A model generated the notes under the pieces. The model saw only the letters and a list, made by a program, of their open reading frames with translations, was not told the origin of the DNA and searched no databases. A stretch of 64,000 bases of DNA from Sorangiineae bacterium NIC37A_2. GTDB taxonomy: Bacteria; Myxococcota_A; Polyangia; Polyangiales; Polyangiaceae. The stretch covers positions 1 through 64,000 of the forward strand of contig NASX01000004.1 of NCBI GenBank assembly GCA_002085155.1, read 5' to 3'. Positions 46,364 to 56,096 of the stretch are shown here, piece after piece; positions within the stretch are counted from its first letter, which is position 1; each line of letters opens with the position of its first letter. A program made the position numbers and the translations under genes.

Positions 46364-47972
46364 TGACGCGATGGGTCATCCGGGTTCTCTTCGGCCTCGC
46401 GGTCTCGGGGGCGCTCTGCATCTCCCTCTACGCGGTATTTGGGGGCGTCGAGCCCGAGGAGCGCAGCCTCTATTGGCAAAAGGTTCGCCGTTTGCATGCG
46501 CTCGACACGATCCTGAATGAAGCCGTCCTCCGGGCGCACTCTGGGCTTCTTCTGAGCTACGACCCCCTCGTCTTTGCCGTCACTGAGAGCAATAAGACAC
46601 ATGAGGCCCTCAAGGAGCCGCCCTTATTCTTGCCACAAGAGGGGGAAGCGGAGCTCGCCGGGCTCATAGAGAGAAGCGCGAGCGTCAGCGCTGAAAAAGC
46701 CGAGCTGGTCGAGCGATTCAAGTCCGAGAACGCGGTTCTCCGAACCTCGCTTCACTACTTTCCCATTCTCATCACTGACGTCGCCGATCGGGCCGCATCT
46801 CTCGCGCTGCCGAAGGTCGGGGCGCGTGCCCAGGCGGTGGCAGGGGGCTGTGATGCTCTAGACCACGGGGGACAGTGAGGCAGAGACCCGGGTCCACGCC
46901 ACGCTCGCCTCACTCGAGCAGGTGGCCAGTCTCCCCGAGTCAGCCCCCTTGCGCACGGAGCTGACGCTGATCGAAAAGGCACTCCAGGATCATCTTGGAG
47001 CGAAAGCCGATCGTGGACCGACTGGTGCGCGACATACTCGCGACCACGACCACGGGTGCGCAGCTCGCTGTGGAACGAAGGTACGCCCAGCTCGAAGCGC
47101 GAGCTCTTGGCGCTACGATCGAGAGGCGGCATTGGATCTTGGCGTTGCTCTTGGGGGCCGTCATCTTCGGGATGCTCGAAGTGATGGGCAGCATGCAGCG
47201 CGCCGCTCGTACGAAGGAGAAGCTGGCGCTCGAGCTTCAGGCTGCGCACGAGAGGCTCGAGCGGGAACACCAAAGGGAGCTCGAGCTGGGGGCGGCGCGC
47301 ATTCGCTTCCTGGCGATGACGTCGCACGAGATTCGTACCCCGCTCACCACGATCGTCTCGTCGACGGAGATGCTCATGGCATTTGGCTCGAAATGGGGAG
47401 CGGAGCGAAACCGAGACCATTTTGAGCGAATCCGCGTAGCTGCCGAGGGCATGAAGCGGATGGTGGAGGATATCCTTTTGATTGGGCGCGCGGAGGCGGG
47501 GAACCTGACGTCGAGCCCCGCTCCGATCCTCTTGAATGCCTTTTGTCAGGAACTCGTTGAAACGTTCGAACAACAAAGTCAGGGAGCGCGCGTCATTCAC
47601 TATGAGTTCGAGGGCGACGCATCGGTGAGCTTGGATGAGCGGCTGCTTCGGCATGTGCTCGGCAACCTCTTGAGCAATGCTCTCAAGTATTCCGCTGCGG
47701 ACTCTGAAGTGCTGCTGGTCGTCCGGGTGGGAAAGAAGAGCTGTGAGTTCCTCTTGCGCGATCGCGGTATTGGCATTCCAGCGGAGTACATGCCGAACCT
47801 TTACCAGAGTTATTATCGAGCAAAGAACGCGGAACACTTGCCCGGTAGCGGGCTCGGTCTCGCGGTTGTCTATCGAGCAGTCACGGCCCAGGGGGGAACG
47901 ATTGAATGTGAGAGCCGTGAAGGGAAAGGCACGAGTTTCTTAGTGAAACTTCCAAAGGGAGAGGGAAAATGA
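46360..47972 (+). pseudogene. sensor histidine kinase (DAHL-like sensor) broken by frameshifts and one stop
   Basis: 46360-46878 encodes TM plus sensor; frame 2 VML*TTGDSEAETRVHATLASLEQ; frame 3 ERKPIVDRLVRDIL..., HisKA MTSHEIRTPL and HATPase GSGLGLAVV in 46995-47972. Confidence 0.7.
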
Positions 47973-48985
47973 GCCAAGGAGCGAAAGCGCCGATCCTCGT
48001 CATCGAAGATGACGTAGGTATCCGCGGTAACCTGACGGAGCTGCTGCAAGAATATGGATTCGGCGTTGTCTCTTCCGACAATGGGCTCGACGGGATTGCT
48101 CTCGCCAGGGAGCTTCGCCCTGGGAGGGCGATTCACAGCTTTTCTCCGCGTAAGGCCGGTCCCTTTGTGGCCTTGAACTGCGCAGCACTCAGCGAGTCTC
48201 TCGTTCTTTCGGAGCTCTTTGGATACGAAAAGGGCGCCTTCACCGGTGCGCTGCAGTCGCGAGCGGGCCTGCTCGAAAGCGCCAGCGGAGGGACGTTGTT
48301 CCTCGACGAGGTGGGTGAGCTGCCTCTGAGCATGCAGAGCAAGTTGCTCCGCGTGATCGAGGAGAAAAAGGTTATGCGAGTGGGAGCGCGGACCGAGCGA
48401 GAAGTGGACGTGCGTCTTGTCGCCGCTACGAATCGAGATCTCGACGAAGAGGTCGCCGCTGGTCGGTTTCGACAAGACCTGTACTTCCGCTTGAACGGAG
48501 TCAGTCTCACAGTGCCCCCGCTGCGCGAGAGGCGGGAAGAGATCCGGCCGCTCGCCAGCATGTTCCTCGCCCGCGCGCTGGGGAGTCTGCAGGCGCCACC
48601 CCTGTCGATCGACGAAGCGACTTTTGAGGTCCTGGAGCGCTATCCGTTTCCGGGAAATGTTCGCGAGCTCAAGAACCTGATCGAGCGCGGAGCGGCTCTC
48701 TGCCGAGGCCGCGTTCTTCTTGTCGAGCATCTTCCTGAGAAGGTTCGTTGCTTTGCGGAACGTTCGGGGAAGAGCCCGGGCAGTGAGCTCCGCTCGCTCT
48801 CAGAGTCGAGCTCCTGGTCCAGCTTTCCTCCCTCCTCTCGGCGAGGTGAGCGGCACCAGATCCTCGAAGCGCTCGACAAGTGCGCAGGGAATCAAACGCG
48901 CGCCGCCGAGCTCCTCGGCATCTCGCGCCGGACGCTCGTGACCCGCCTCGGGGAGCTGGATATCCCGAGACCCCGGAAGCGTTGA
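47969..48985 (+). CDS. NtrC-type sigma54 activator lacking the receiver Asp region and Walker A (in-frame deletion)
   Basis: [12 protein letters not shown]...[36 protein letters not shown] and [10 protein letters not shown] retained; Fis-like C-terminus. Confidence 0.8.
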   Translation: MSQGAKAPILVIEDDVGIRGNLTELLQEYGFGVVSSDNGLDGIALARELRPGRAIHSFSPRKAGPFVALNCAALSESLVLSELFGYEKGAFTGALQSRAGLLESASGGTLFLDEVGELPLSMQSKLLRVIEEKKVMRVGARTEREVDVRLVAATNRDLDEEVAAGRFRQDLYFRLNGVSLTVPPLRERREEIRPLASMFLARALGSLQAPPLSIDEATFEVLERYPFPGNVRELKNLIERGAALCRGRVLLVEHLPEKVRCFAERSGKSPGSELRSLSESSSWSSFPPSSRRGERHQILEALDKCAGNQTRAAELLGISRRTLVTRLGELDIPRPRKR

Positions 48986-49067
48986 TGGGGTGACAGCCGT
49001 TTGCGGTCCTGGCCGGCTCTACTCTGGCGCGCAGGCCCGCGCGGGGTGCGCGTGACTCTTCGCCGAG

Positions 49068-49319
49068 TTGGATCAAGACTTCGCCGAGGTGAACCCAGAG
49101 AGCTGGTCCTTCGCAAAATTGCTCATCGCGCTCGGCCTGGGCTTGGCTGCGCTCGGGGGCGCGTGGCTCCTCTTCGAGCGCCTGGGGATCCCCTTAGGTC
49201 GCTTGCCCGGTGACATTCACATCGAGGGCAAGCGCGGCAGCTTCCACTTCCCAATTGTCACTTGCATTGTGGTGAGCGTGCTCGGCTCTCTCTTGCTCCG
49301 TTTGTTCTCTCGGCACTAA
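49068..49319 (+). CDS. DUF2905-like small membrane protein
   Basis: LLIALGLGLAALGGAWLLFERLGIPLGRLPGDIHIEGKRGSFHFPIVTCIVVSVLGSLLLRL. Confidence 0.75.
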   Translation: MDQDFAEVNPESWSFAKLLIALGLGLAALGGAWLLFERLGIPLGRLPGDIHIEGKRGSFHFPIVTCIVVSVLGSLLLRLFSRH

Positions 49320-49644
49320 AGCGCAGCAAGCTCACGGGCACGAAGGACTTGAGCGGCGTGGCGCGCTTCCTTTCCCGACGCGGGCCGGCCAGGCCCAACG
49401 GGTGTTGCTCGGGATGTGGCTCGCACTCCGCCGAGAAGGCAGGCTCAGTAGGGGCCGTGCGTGATGGTCCGAGAGCGCCGCATTATGTAGGTCATTCGAG
49501 CGCTATTGCGCGTACGCTCGCGGTGGTTATTTCTCGCAGGAGGCCAATTTTCCCGACCTCGGTCTCCGATTGGGCACTTGTGGGCGCTTTTTCGACCGAG
49601 CTGCTATCCTCAGTCATCTGAGGGCGGGAAGTTTTCCCCAAGCC

Positions 49645-50034
49645 ATGTCGAGAAACCCCGAAGCGAAATCGAGCCAGACGATGGAAGGTGAGGGTAACTC
49701 CTCCCAGGACATAGTGATCGTGCACGGCCGCACTGAGGACCAGCAGGGCCTGAAGGTGCTCAGGGCGCGTCCCGAGCGCGTTGAGCTCGGTGAAGTCCGT
49801 CCGCTCAAAGAAGGACAAGCTATCTTCGGCGACATCGTTCAGCTCAAGCCTCGAGCAGGTGCTCCCTGGATCTGCGACGTTGAGACGCAGTTTTCGTATT
49901 CGCAGAATCGCTCTGGGGGCGAGGCCCCGAGGGAGAGTGCCCCGCGTCACCCTGGTCCCGCCCGAGTCGCTACGGATGCTTATCGACAGAACTGGGACGC
50001 GATTTGGAATCGCGGCTCGAGCGACCTGAACTGA
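49645..50034 (+). CDS. hypothetical protein
   Basis: ORF with plausible composition (MSRNPEAKSSQTMEGEGNSSQDIVIVHGRTEDQQGLKVLRARPERVELGEVRPL). Confidence 0.55.
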   Translation: MSRNPEAKSSQTMEGEGNSSQDIVIVHGRTEDQQGLKVLRARPERVELGEVRPLKEGQAIFGDIVQLKPRAGAPWICDVETQFSYSQNRSGGEAPRESAPRHPGPARVATDAYRQNWDAIWNRGSSDLN

Positions 50035-50197
50035 GCGAACGATGAGTTGGGCTCTGAAGGCCGCGCTTCGAGGAACCGGGAGCCGCGGCGCTTCCGTGAA
50101 GCTTCGGCGATGGGCTGGTCCTCCTCGGCTGAGCATGCACAGGTTCTCGCGTCGGCGCCGGCATTTGCGGGCAGCGCGCGGGTACTGGTTGCAGCGC

Positions 50198-50318
50198 TTC
50201 GGTGCCTGCGGTGCGCGCTTCGGTGCCGGCGGTGCTCTTCGGTGCCGGTGGTGCGCGCAGGTGTCGGTGGTTTCGCTCCGGTGCGCGGTGCGCTTCGGTG
50301 CCTGCGGTGCGCTGGAGG
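50198..50318. repeat. degenerate tandem repeats of CTTCGGTGCCTGCGGTGCG
   Basis: Repeated GGTGCCxGCGGTGCG units. Confidence 0.7.
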
Positions 50319-50345
50319 AGACGCCTCTGTGAGCGCCCTCTACAA

Positions 50346-50359
50346 TGTGAACGCTCACA
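50346..50359. promoter_or_regulatory. orphan copy of the arabinose-type LacI operator, TGTGAACGCTCACA
   Basis: One-mismatch palindrome equal to the araA/GH54/porin operator family. Confidence 0.6.
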
Positions 50360-50479
50360 TCCGACGAACAGCGTGAAGATGAGCCCTCATCGGGCTCATG
50401 TCCGCCGGGCGGTGAGAGTCAGCCCGCGCTCTGTGGGCGCAAGGAGACGGCTTCTTGGCTCGTCTTCCTCAGAGAATCT

Positions 50480-50556
<77 letters not shown>

Positions 50557-50579
50557 CTGTCGAGGCGCGTCTTTTACCA

Positions 50580-51045
50580 TCACCGATCCGTCTGTCTATG
50601 CCCTCCGAGTGACTGAAGACGATTTCTCTGAGCGGGGTGCGAAATTCTTTCATAGATATGTGCCGCCCAGGACACCCTCGCCAGGGACGACCCGGGGAGG
50701 GCTTGCGGAAGCGTATCCACAGGGCGGGCCGGGCGGCAGCCGGGCTGGCGAAAGTGGGGCGATTTTCCGCCCCGGCCGAGAAGGATCCTCGGGTTGGCAT
50801 GCCCTGTGCTCTAGCGAGGGGCACGCACGGGCGTCCGACCAAGAACCGGCCCTTGCGTACCTTCCTAGCCCTCCGGGGCTGCTTGGCTTGCTTCCTTAGA
50901 TTGCTTCGATGGCCCGAAAGGGCAGGCTTCCTTTCTCCTAACTTTGCTTCATTGCCCGCGTCTCGCGGCCGTCCGCGCCTTCGATTGCTGCGCCCGCGAG
51001 ACGATCAGTCTCTCTTAGGGGTCCGGAACTTTCCGGACCCCTTTT
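50580..51045 (+). ncRNA. candidate unannotated transcript ending in a strong intrinsic terminator
   Basis: No convincing coding ORF; several GC hairpins; ends in a terminator on + strand. Confidence 0.3.
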
Positions 51046-51047
51046 CT
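51018..51047 (+). terminator. intrinsic terminator GGGGTCCGGAA-CT-TTCCGGACCCC + TTTTCT
   Basis: 11-bp perfect stem and T-run. Confidence 0.88.
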
Positions 51048-51077
51048 ATTCCATCCGGGGACCTGTCGGTCGCATCC

Positions 51078-51222
51078 CACAGTTCCCCGGGGGCGCGGCC
51101 GCAGCGTCGGCGACGCGGTGTCGACCCCTCACCGCAGTCCCCCGGGGGCGCGGCCGCAGCGTCGGCGACGGTCTCCCGGTGTGGATCCCTCACCGCAGTC
51201 CCGCGGGGGCGCGGCCGCAGGC
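51078..51222. repeat. three direct repeats of (CACCG)CAGTYCCCCGGGGGCGCGGCCGCAGCGTCGGCGACG
   Basis: Direct reading. Confidence 0.85.
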
Positions 51223-51278
51223 CAAAGTCCGGTGGATCGGTGAGTAGGTCTGGTCCGGCTCCCGTCCTCGGTCCCACT

Positions 51279-51510
51279 CGCCGCTGCCCCGTCCGGACTT
51301 CTGAGTTCGCCGCTGCCCCGTCCGGACTTCTGAGTTCGCGGCTGCCCCGTCCGGACTCGGGGTCCCATTGGGCGCTACCCCGTCCGGACTCCTGGGTTCG
51401 CTGCTACCCCGTCCGGACTCGGGGTCCCATTGGGCGCTACCCCGTCCGGACTCCTGGGTTCGCTGCTACCCCGTCCGGACTCGGGTCCCCATTCGCCGCT
51501 GCCCCTCCGG
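51279..51510. repeat. minisatellite of ~30-bp units (CCCCGTCCGGACT core), with a 62-bp higher-order unit
   Basis: Seven CCCGTCCGGACT copies; 62-bp unit repeated around 51347-51480. Confidence 0.9.
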
Positions 51511-51529
51511 TTTATGGTACCTTCGCCGC

Positions 51530-52444
51530 GTGCAGATTCGCCCCACCCTGGTGCCTCTTGGACTCGCCCTGTTGAGTCTGGGCTGCGCGGCGGCGACCGG
51601 GAGGCCCCGCGCCCCGAGCGCGGAGACCGCGCCCTCCCCTCAGCCCTCCTCTGAAGCGGGAGAGACGAGCACCTTCCCGGCGGCGCCCGAGCTCCCGGCC
51701 CCGCGAGCTCAGGTACGGGCGCCGCGGCGGAACTTCCCCTGGCTCGGTGCGTTTCTCAAGGACCAGGGCGGGGTGCGGGTATTTCGCGTCCTGCGCGGCA
51801 GTCCCGCCGCCCGCGCGGGACTCGCCGAAGATGATATTATCGTGAGCGCTGAGCGGAGACCCCTTGGACGCTCTCGAGACTTGATCGAGTTGCTCCAAGA
51901 AAGGCCTGTTCATGCGGAGCTTGCGCTTGAGGTCGAGCGGAGAGGCGCCAGGCGGATCATCTCGGTTCCCCTTGAGCCAGCCCCGGTCCACGAAGACATA
52001 GCGCGCCTCGAGCTTGTTGGATTCGAGGCTCCCGAAATCTCGGGGGTCGTCACCTTCCAGGGGGACGTGTCGTCGCTCCGGGAGCTCGCCGGGCGTGTTG
52101 TGCTGCTCGAATTTTGGGCGAGTTATTGTGGGGCGTGTCGCCTGCTCGCGCCGGAGCTTGAGAAATGGCACGTCGAATACTCGGGGCGGGGTCTGTCCAT
52201 CGTTGGGGTGACGGTTGATCCCCTGAAGCTCGGGGCGGAGGTCGCGCGGAAGCTCCGGATGACCTATTCTCTAGCTTCTGATCCGGCGGAGCGCGTGACC
52301 AACCGATACTTAGCAAGAGAGATTCCGATGCTCGTACTGATCGACCGCAAAGGCGAGGTACGCGACGTCGCGATTGGGCCGAGCCCCGAGCGGATGCGAC
52401 AGCTCGAACACGATCTTCGTGAGCTGATCCGAGAGTCGACATGA
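51530..52444 (+). CDS. lipoprotein with PDZ-like domain fused to TlpA/ResA thioredoxin-like domain
   Basis: Lipobox LLSLGCAAA; PDZ-like FRVLRGSPAARAGLAEDDIIVSAERRPL; VVLLEFWASYCGACRLLAPELEKWH (CxxC = CGAC). Confidence 0.82.
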   Translation: MQIRPTLVPLGLALLSLGCAAATGRPRAPSAETAPSPQPSSEAGETSTFPAAPELPAPRAQVRAPRRNFPWLGAFLKDQGGVRVFRVLRGSPAARAGLAEDDIIVSAERRPLGRSRDLIELLQERPVHAELALEVERRGARRIISVPLEPAPVHEDIARLELVGFEAPEISGVVTFQGDVSSLRELAGRVVLLEFWASYCGACRLLAPELEKWHVEYSGRGLSIVGVTVDPLKLGAEVARKLRMTYSLASDPAERVTNRYLAREIPMLVLIDRKGEVRDVAIGPSPERMRQLEHDLRELIREST

Positions 52445-54843
52445 GACCCGGCTCACCTCTCCTTTGGAAGGGCGCGCTTGCGCTTCTTTGCGCCTTGGGC
52501 ACCGAGACCGCGTGGGCTGCTCCTCCGAGCTTCGTGGATGCCCTCGCCGACGGCTCCGTGCCTGAGCTCGAGCGCGCCCTGTTTCGCAGCGGTGAGCTGT
52601 TCATCGCCGTGACCGATCCCGACTCGGCGCGCGCCCGCGGCCTGGTTCCCGTCACTCGTCGCTTGGCTGTGGGAAGTGGAGGCGCGGAAGGAATGCGTTC
52701 GCTCCTCGCCCAGAATATTCCGCTCAGCTTTGGCCCTCCGCGCCGGCCTCAGCTCGATGTCGCCCTCACGCACCAGAACTCGCGCAAGGCGAAGCAGAGC
52801 TACGGTCTCGACGGCGCGGGGGTGTACGTGGGTCTCGTCGATACGGGCGTCTCCCTCGCTCACCCCGATCTTCGGCGAACTGATGGCTCGACGCGCATCG
52901 CTTGGCTGCTCACTTTCGATGAGTCGCCGCGGGGTCTGCAGCCAGAGCTCGAGGAGTTTTATGGGTGCGCGAGGAACCGCTGCGCGGTGCTCTCCGGCGC
53001 GGATATCGACAAACTGCTCGCGGCCGGGATCCCCGACGAATCCATCGTCGATACCTATGGGCACGGGACCCACGTCGCGTCCGCGATCGCCGGTGACGAT
53101 GAGACCTATTCCGGAATCGCGCCGGGCGCTGAGTTGATCGTCGTGCAGGCGGGAGGCGGAACCGGCAGCATCTCCGATCCTCAAATCCTGCTCGGCGCCA
53201 AGTTTGCCTTCGATCGAGCAGCGGATGCGGGCCGCCCGATCGCTCTGAACCTCTCCTTAGGCTCGAACTTTGGGCCCCATGACGGCACGACCTTGCTCGA
53301 GGAAGGCCTCGCGGAGCTCGGTGCCGGCGAAGGGCGCGCCGTGATCGTCGCCTCGGGGAACTCGGGGGCCGTTTACTCGCTTCCCGGATCGAACTTGCCG
53401 GAGCCGCTCGGTTCTCACACCGAAACCAGCGTTCATCCGGGCTCAGAGACTCATGTCACGTTAGCGACTGCGTATACGGGCACCGCTGAGCTTGAGGTGT
53501 ACGGCTACGTGAGCACTCAGCCCGGGGACGAGGTTCAGATCGCCTTCCGCGGCGGCAATGGCGCTGTGTCGGGGTTCGTGCCGCGGGGCCGTTACGCGAC
53601 GCTGAGCTCGAAGGAGATCGGAGACGGAGGGAACTACTCGGTCATCCTCGTGAACGGCTCCGATCAGGGGAACATCGATCTCGCCGAGACGTCCCTCGCT
53701 TTCTTCCTCTCGGGACAAGTCAAAGGCGGCGCGAACCAGGAGCTGATCTTCCGCGGGCATGGCACTGTGCGCGTATGGGTCGAGAGCTCTGTCGTGAAAA
53801 ATGGGACGACGAGTCCTACCGCCGCTCTCATGCCCCGCGGGCGCACGAGCGGGACCGTCACGATCCCCGCGAGCCATCCGGCGCTCATCACCGTCGGCGC
53901 CTCCGTCAACCGGACCGAGTGGACCGACTACGAGGGCAACGAGATCGGCGTCGACGAACAAGAGGACGGCGCCGCCTTCTTCAGCTCGGCAGGCCCGAAC
54001 CAGCTCGGCCAGATGAAACCCGACCTCCTGGCTCCGGGCAGCAACTTGGCAGCAGCTATGGCCGAGGAGGCCGATCCTCGGCGCCCTGGGGTGAATAGTC
54101 AGTTCTCTGCGGGCGGTTATTGCCCGCCGGGGGCCGCGCCGGAGTGTTTTGTTCTGAGCGACACCCACGGGATCGCGAGCGGAACGTCGATGGCCGCGCC
54201 CCAGGTGACCGGGACTGTCGCTCTCTTGTTCCAGCGCGATCCGAGCCTCACGATGGAACAAATCCGTGACCTCTTGCGAGGTGGTGCCCGCGCACCCCTC
54301 GAGGAGGGATTCCCGAGCAATTGGTACGGCGCTGGCAACTTGGACGTCGTTGGAACGCTCTTGGCTCAGGATGCGCTCGCCTCTGAAGAAGAAGGCGGAG
54401 AGCCGAGCCGGTCTCGCTCGCGCCTCTCCTTCGCGAGCGCTTTCCTCTACCCGAATCCGGAGCGCAGCGTAGAGATGCTCGCCCTGCTTCGGGACGACGA
54501 CAATCAACCCCTGCCGATCCGCCTCGAGGACTACAAAATCCTCACAGAGGTCGCGGAAGCGAAGCTCCTTCGAGCCAGTCCCGGCGTTCTGACCGCTGAG
54601 GTGAGAGCTCCCCGGGGCGCGGGAGGCCAGACCGCCAAGGTCCGGCTCCTTTATCAGGGGCGCGAGATCCTCGCTGCCGATCTCGCGATCGGTCCCGACC
54701 CCACCACTGCCGTGCTCGGCTTCGACGTCCAAGGAGGCGGCTGCGCCGTGGCTCGTCATCCGGCGCGTTCCTCCGCTCCCTGGCTCTTGCTTGTCCTCGG
54801 GGTGCCCGGCCTCCTCCGGTTCTCCCGGCGGCGCTCAGCCTGA
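52441..54843 (+). CDS. subtilisin-like (S8) secreted serine protease with MYXO-CTERM-like tail
   Basis: YVGLVDTGVSLAHPDL (Asp), DTYGHGTHVASAIAG (His), GIASGTSMAAPQVTG (Ser); C-terminal GGGCAVAR...APWLLLVLGVPGLLRFSRRRSA. Confidence 0.93.
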   Translation: MRPGSPLLWKGALALLCALGTETAWAAPPSFVDALADGSVPELERALFRSGELFIAVTDPDSARARGLVPVTRRLAVGSGGAEGMRSLLAQNIPLSFGPPRRPQLDVALTHQNSRKAKQSYGLDGAGVYVGLVDTGVSLAHPDLRRTDGSTRIAWLLTFDESPRGLQPELEEFYGCARNRCAVLSGADIDKLLAAGIPDESIVDTYGHGTHVASAIAGDDETYSGIAPGAELIVVQAGGGTGSISDPQILLGAKFAFDRAADAGRPIALNLSLGSNFGPHDGTTLLEEGLAELGAGEGRAVIVASGNSGAVYSLPGSNLPEPLGSHTETSVHPGSETHVTLATAYTGTAELEVYGYVSTQPGDEVQIAFRGGNGAVSGFVPRGRYATLSSKEIGDGGNYSVILVNGSDQGNIDLAETSLAFFLSGQVKGGANQELIFRGHGTVRVWVESSVVKNGTTSPTAALMPRGRTSGTVTIPASHPALITVGASVNRTEWTDYEGNEIGVDEQEDGAAFFSSAGPNQLGQMKPDLLAPGSNLAAAMAEEADPRRPGVNSQFSAGGYCPPGAAPECFVLSDTHGIASGTSMAAPQVTGTVALLFQRDPSLTMEQIRDLLRGGARAPLEEGFPSNWYGAGNLDVVGTLLAQDALASEEEGGEPSRSRSRLSFASAFLYPNPERSVEMLALLRDDDNQPLPIRLEDYKILTEVAEAKLLRASPGVLTAEVRAPRGAGGQTAKVRLLYQGREILAADLAIGPDPTTAVLGFDVQGGGCAVARHPARSSAPWLLLVLGVPGLLRFSRRRSA

Positions 54844-54944
54844 GACCCGACCGGTTCTTTTGTTGAGGGCCCCGGTCCATCTGCCCTCGATTCGGCGGGA
54901 CCGAGCCTTCACCTGAGCCCGCCTCCGCCCCTTTCCGAGACGAA

Positions 54945-55053
54945 AGCCAAACTCCCCCTGGGCACAGCCCCGTGGTGGGCGGCGTCCTCCGCGGCCGAAC
55001 TCCCCCTGGGCAAGCCCCACGCGCCGTGTCCTCCGCGGCCGAACTCCCCTGGC
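54945..55053. repeat. three direct repeats (GTCCTCCGCGGCCGAACTCCCCCTGGGCA)
   Basis: Direct reading in the rpmI upstream region. Confidence 0.8.
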
Positions 55054-55103
55054 TCCTCTGTACTCAACACTTGGCCAGGGGAAGGAACCTTTCGCTCTCC
55101 CTA

Positions 55104-55132
55104 GGGCCCCCCGCCTTGACGCCGGGGGGCCC
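55104..55132 (+). promoter_or_regulatory. strong GC hairpin in rpmI leader (possible attenuator)
   Basis: GGGCCCCCC...GGGGGGCCC upstream of rpmI; no long T-run. Confidence 0.45.
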
Positions 55133-55259
55133 CTCCTTCATAAACCGCCTCCCTTCGAGGACTTGTCCCCGAAGTTCGTCCGCCGCGCCAGGACCTCCCG
55201 GGACCCTCCAAAGATGGCTCCGCCTCGCCGGCACCTCTCCAAAAGGAGCAAGTGACCCC

Positions 55260-55457
55260 ATGCCGAAAATGAAAACAAACCGCGCTGCAGCGAAGCGCTT
55301 CAAGGTGACCGGCTCCGGCCGCGTCCGCCGCCCGAAGATGGGTGGACAACACTGCTTGAACGGCAAGAGCCGCAAGCGTCGCCGTCGCCTCCGCGACAAC
55401 GATATGGTTTCTCCCGCGCTCGAGCATCGCATCAAGCGCCTTCTCCCTTACGCATAA
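55260..55457 (+). CDS. rpmI: 50S ribosomal protein L35
   Basis: MPKMKTNRAAAKRFKVTGSGRVRRPKMGGQHCLNGKSRKRRRRLR. Confidence 0.97.
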   Translation: MPKMKTNRAAAKRFKVTGSGRVRRPKMGGQHCLNGKSRKRRRRLRDNDMVSPALEHRIKRLLPYA

Positions 55458-55478
55458 CGAGAGAAAGGAAGAAACAGA

Positions 55479-55835
55479 ATGTCTCGTGTAAAGAGGGGTC
55501 CCTATCCGCGCCGTCGTCATAAGCGCGTTCTTAAGCAGACCAAGGGTTTCTGGGGCGGCCGTAAGAACCGCATCCGCCAAGCTGTCCTCTGCCTCTGGAA
55601 GAGCTGGCAGTACGCCTACGTCGGCCGCAAGCTCCGGAAGCGCGATTTCCGCGCCCTCTGGATCCAGCGCATCAACGCAGCCTGCCGCGAAAACGGCACC
55701 AGCTACTCCCGCTTCATGGGCAACCTGAAGGCAGCTGGCGTCGACCTCGACCGCAAGGTGCTCGCTGACATGGCGCTCAACGACGCCGCAGCGTTCAAGA
55801 AGCTCACTGAGCTCGCAGCGAGCGCGAAGGCCTAA
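55479..55835 (+). CDS. rplT: 50S ribosomal protein L20
   Basis: MSRVKRGPYPRRRHKRVLKQTKGFWGGRKNRIRQAV. Confidence 0.98.
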   Translation: MSRVKRGPYPRRRHKRVLKQTKGFWGGRKNRIRQAVLCLWKSWQYAYVGRKLRKRDFRALWIQRINAACRENGTSYSRFMGNLKAAGVDLDRKVLADMALNDAAAFKKLTELAASAKA

Positions 55836-55876
55836 GGCGATATCGCTCTCTCGAGAGCGAGCTCGTGATAGCGAAG

Positions 55877-55907
55877 CGGCGTCCCTCGGGGCGCCGTTTC
55901 TCATTTT
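55877..55907 (+). terminator. terminator after rplT
   Basis: CGGCGTCCC-TC-GGGGCGCCG then TTTCTCATTTT. Confidence 0.7.
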
Positions 55908-56096
55908 GTCGGATCCGTTCTTCGACCCACTACCTCTGAGGTCTGCCCCGTTTCGACCCACTCCCTCGAGCGAGAGTGGCCACTGCCTCATCCGGGTACG
56001 GACTTGAGCGGGCCCGAGCGCATTTTTTGAGAGAGGCACGGTGGGGCACTTTTGCACCACATCACCTCATGCACGGAACTTGCAGTGCTCTCAGAA

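Noticed and set aside
49492-50358. 288-aa minus-strand ORF
   Set aside because: Arg/Pro/Ala-rich translation across a degenerate repeat and antisense to a better + strand ORF; likely a high-GC artefact.
51078-51510. CRISPR array
   Set aside because: Units are contiguous or near-contiguous GC repeats without unique spacers of uniform length, and no cas genes are in the window.
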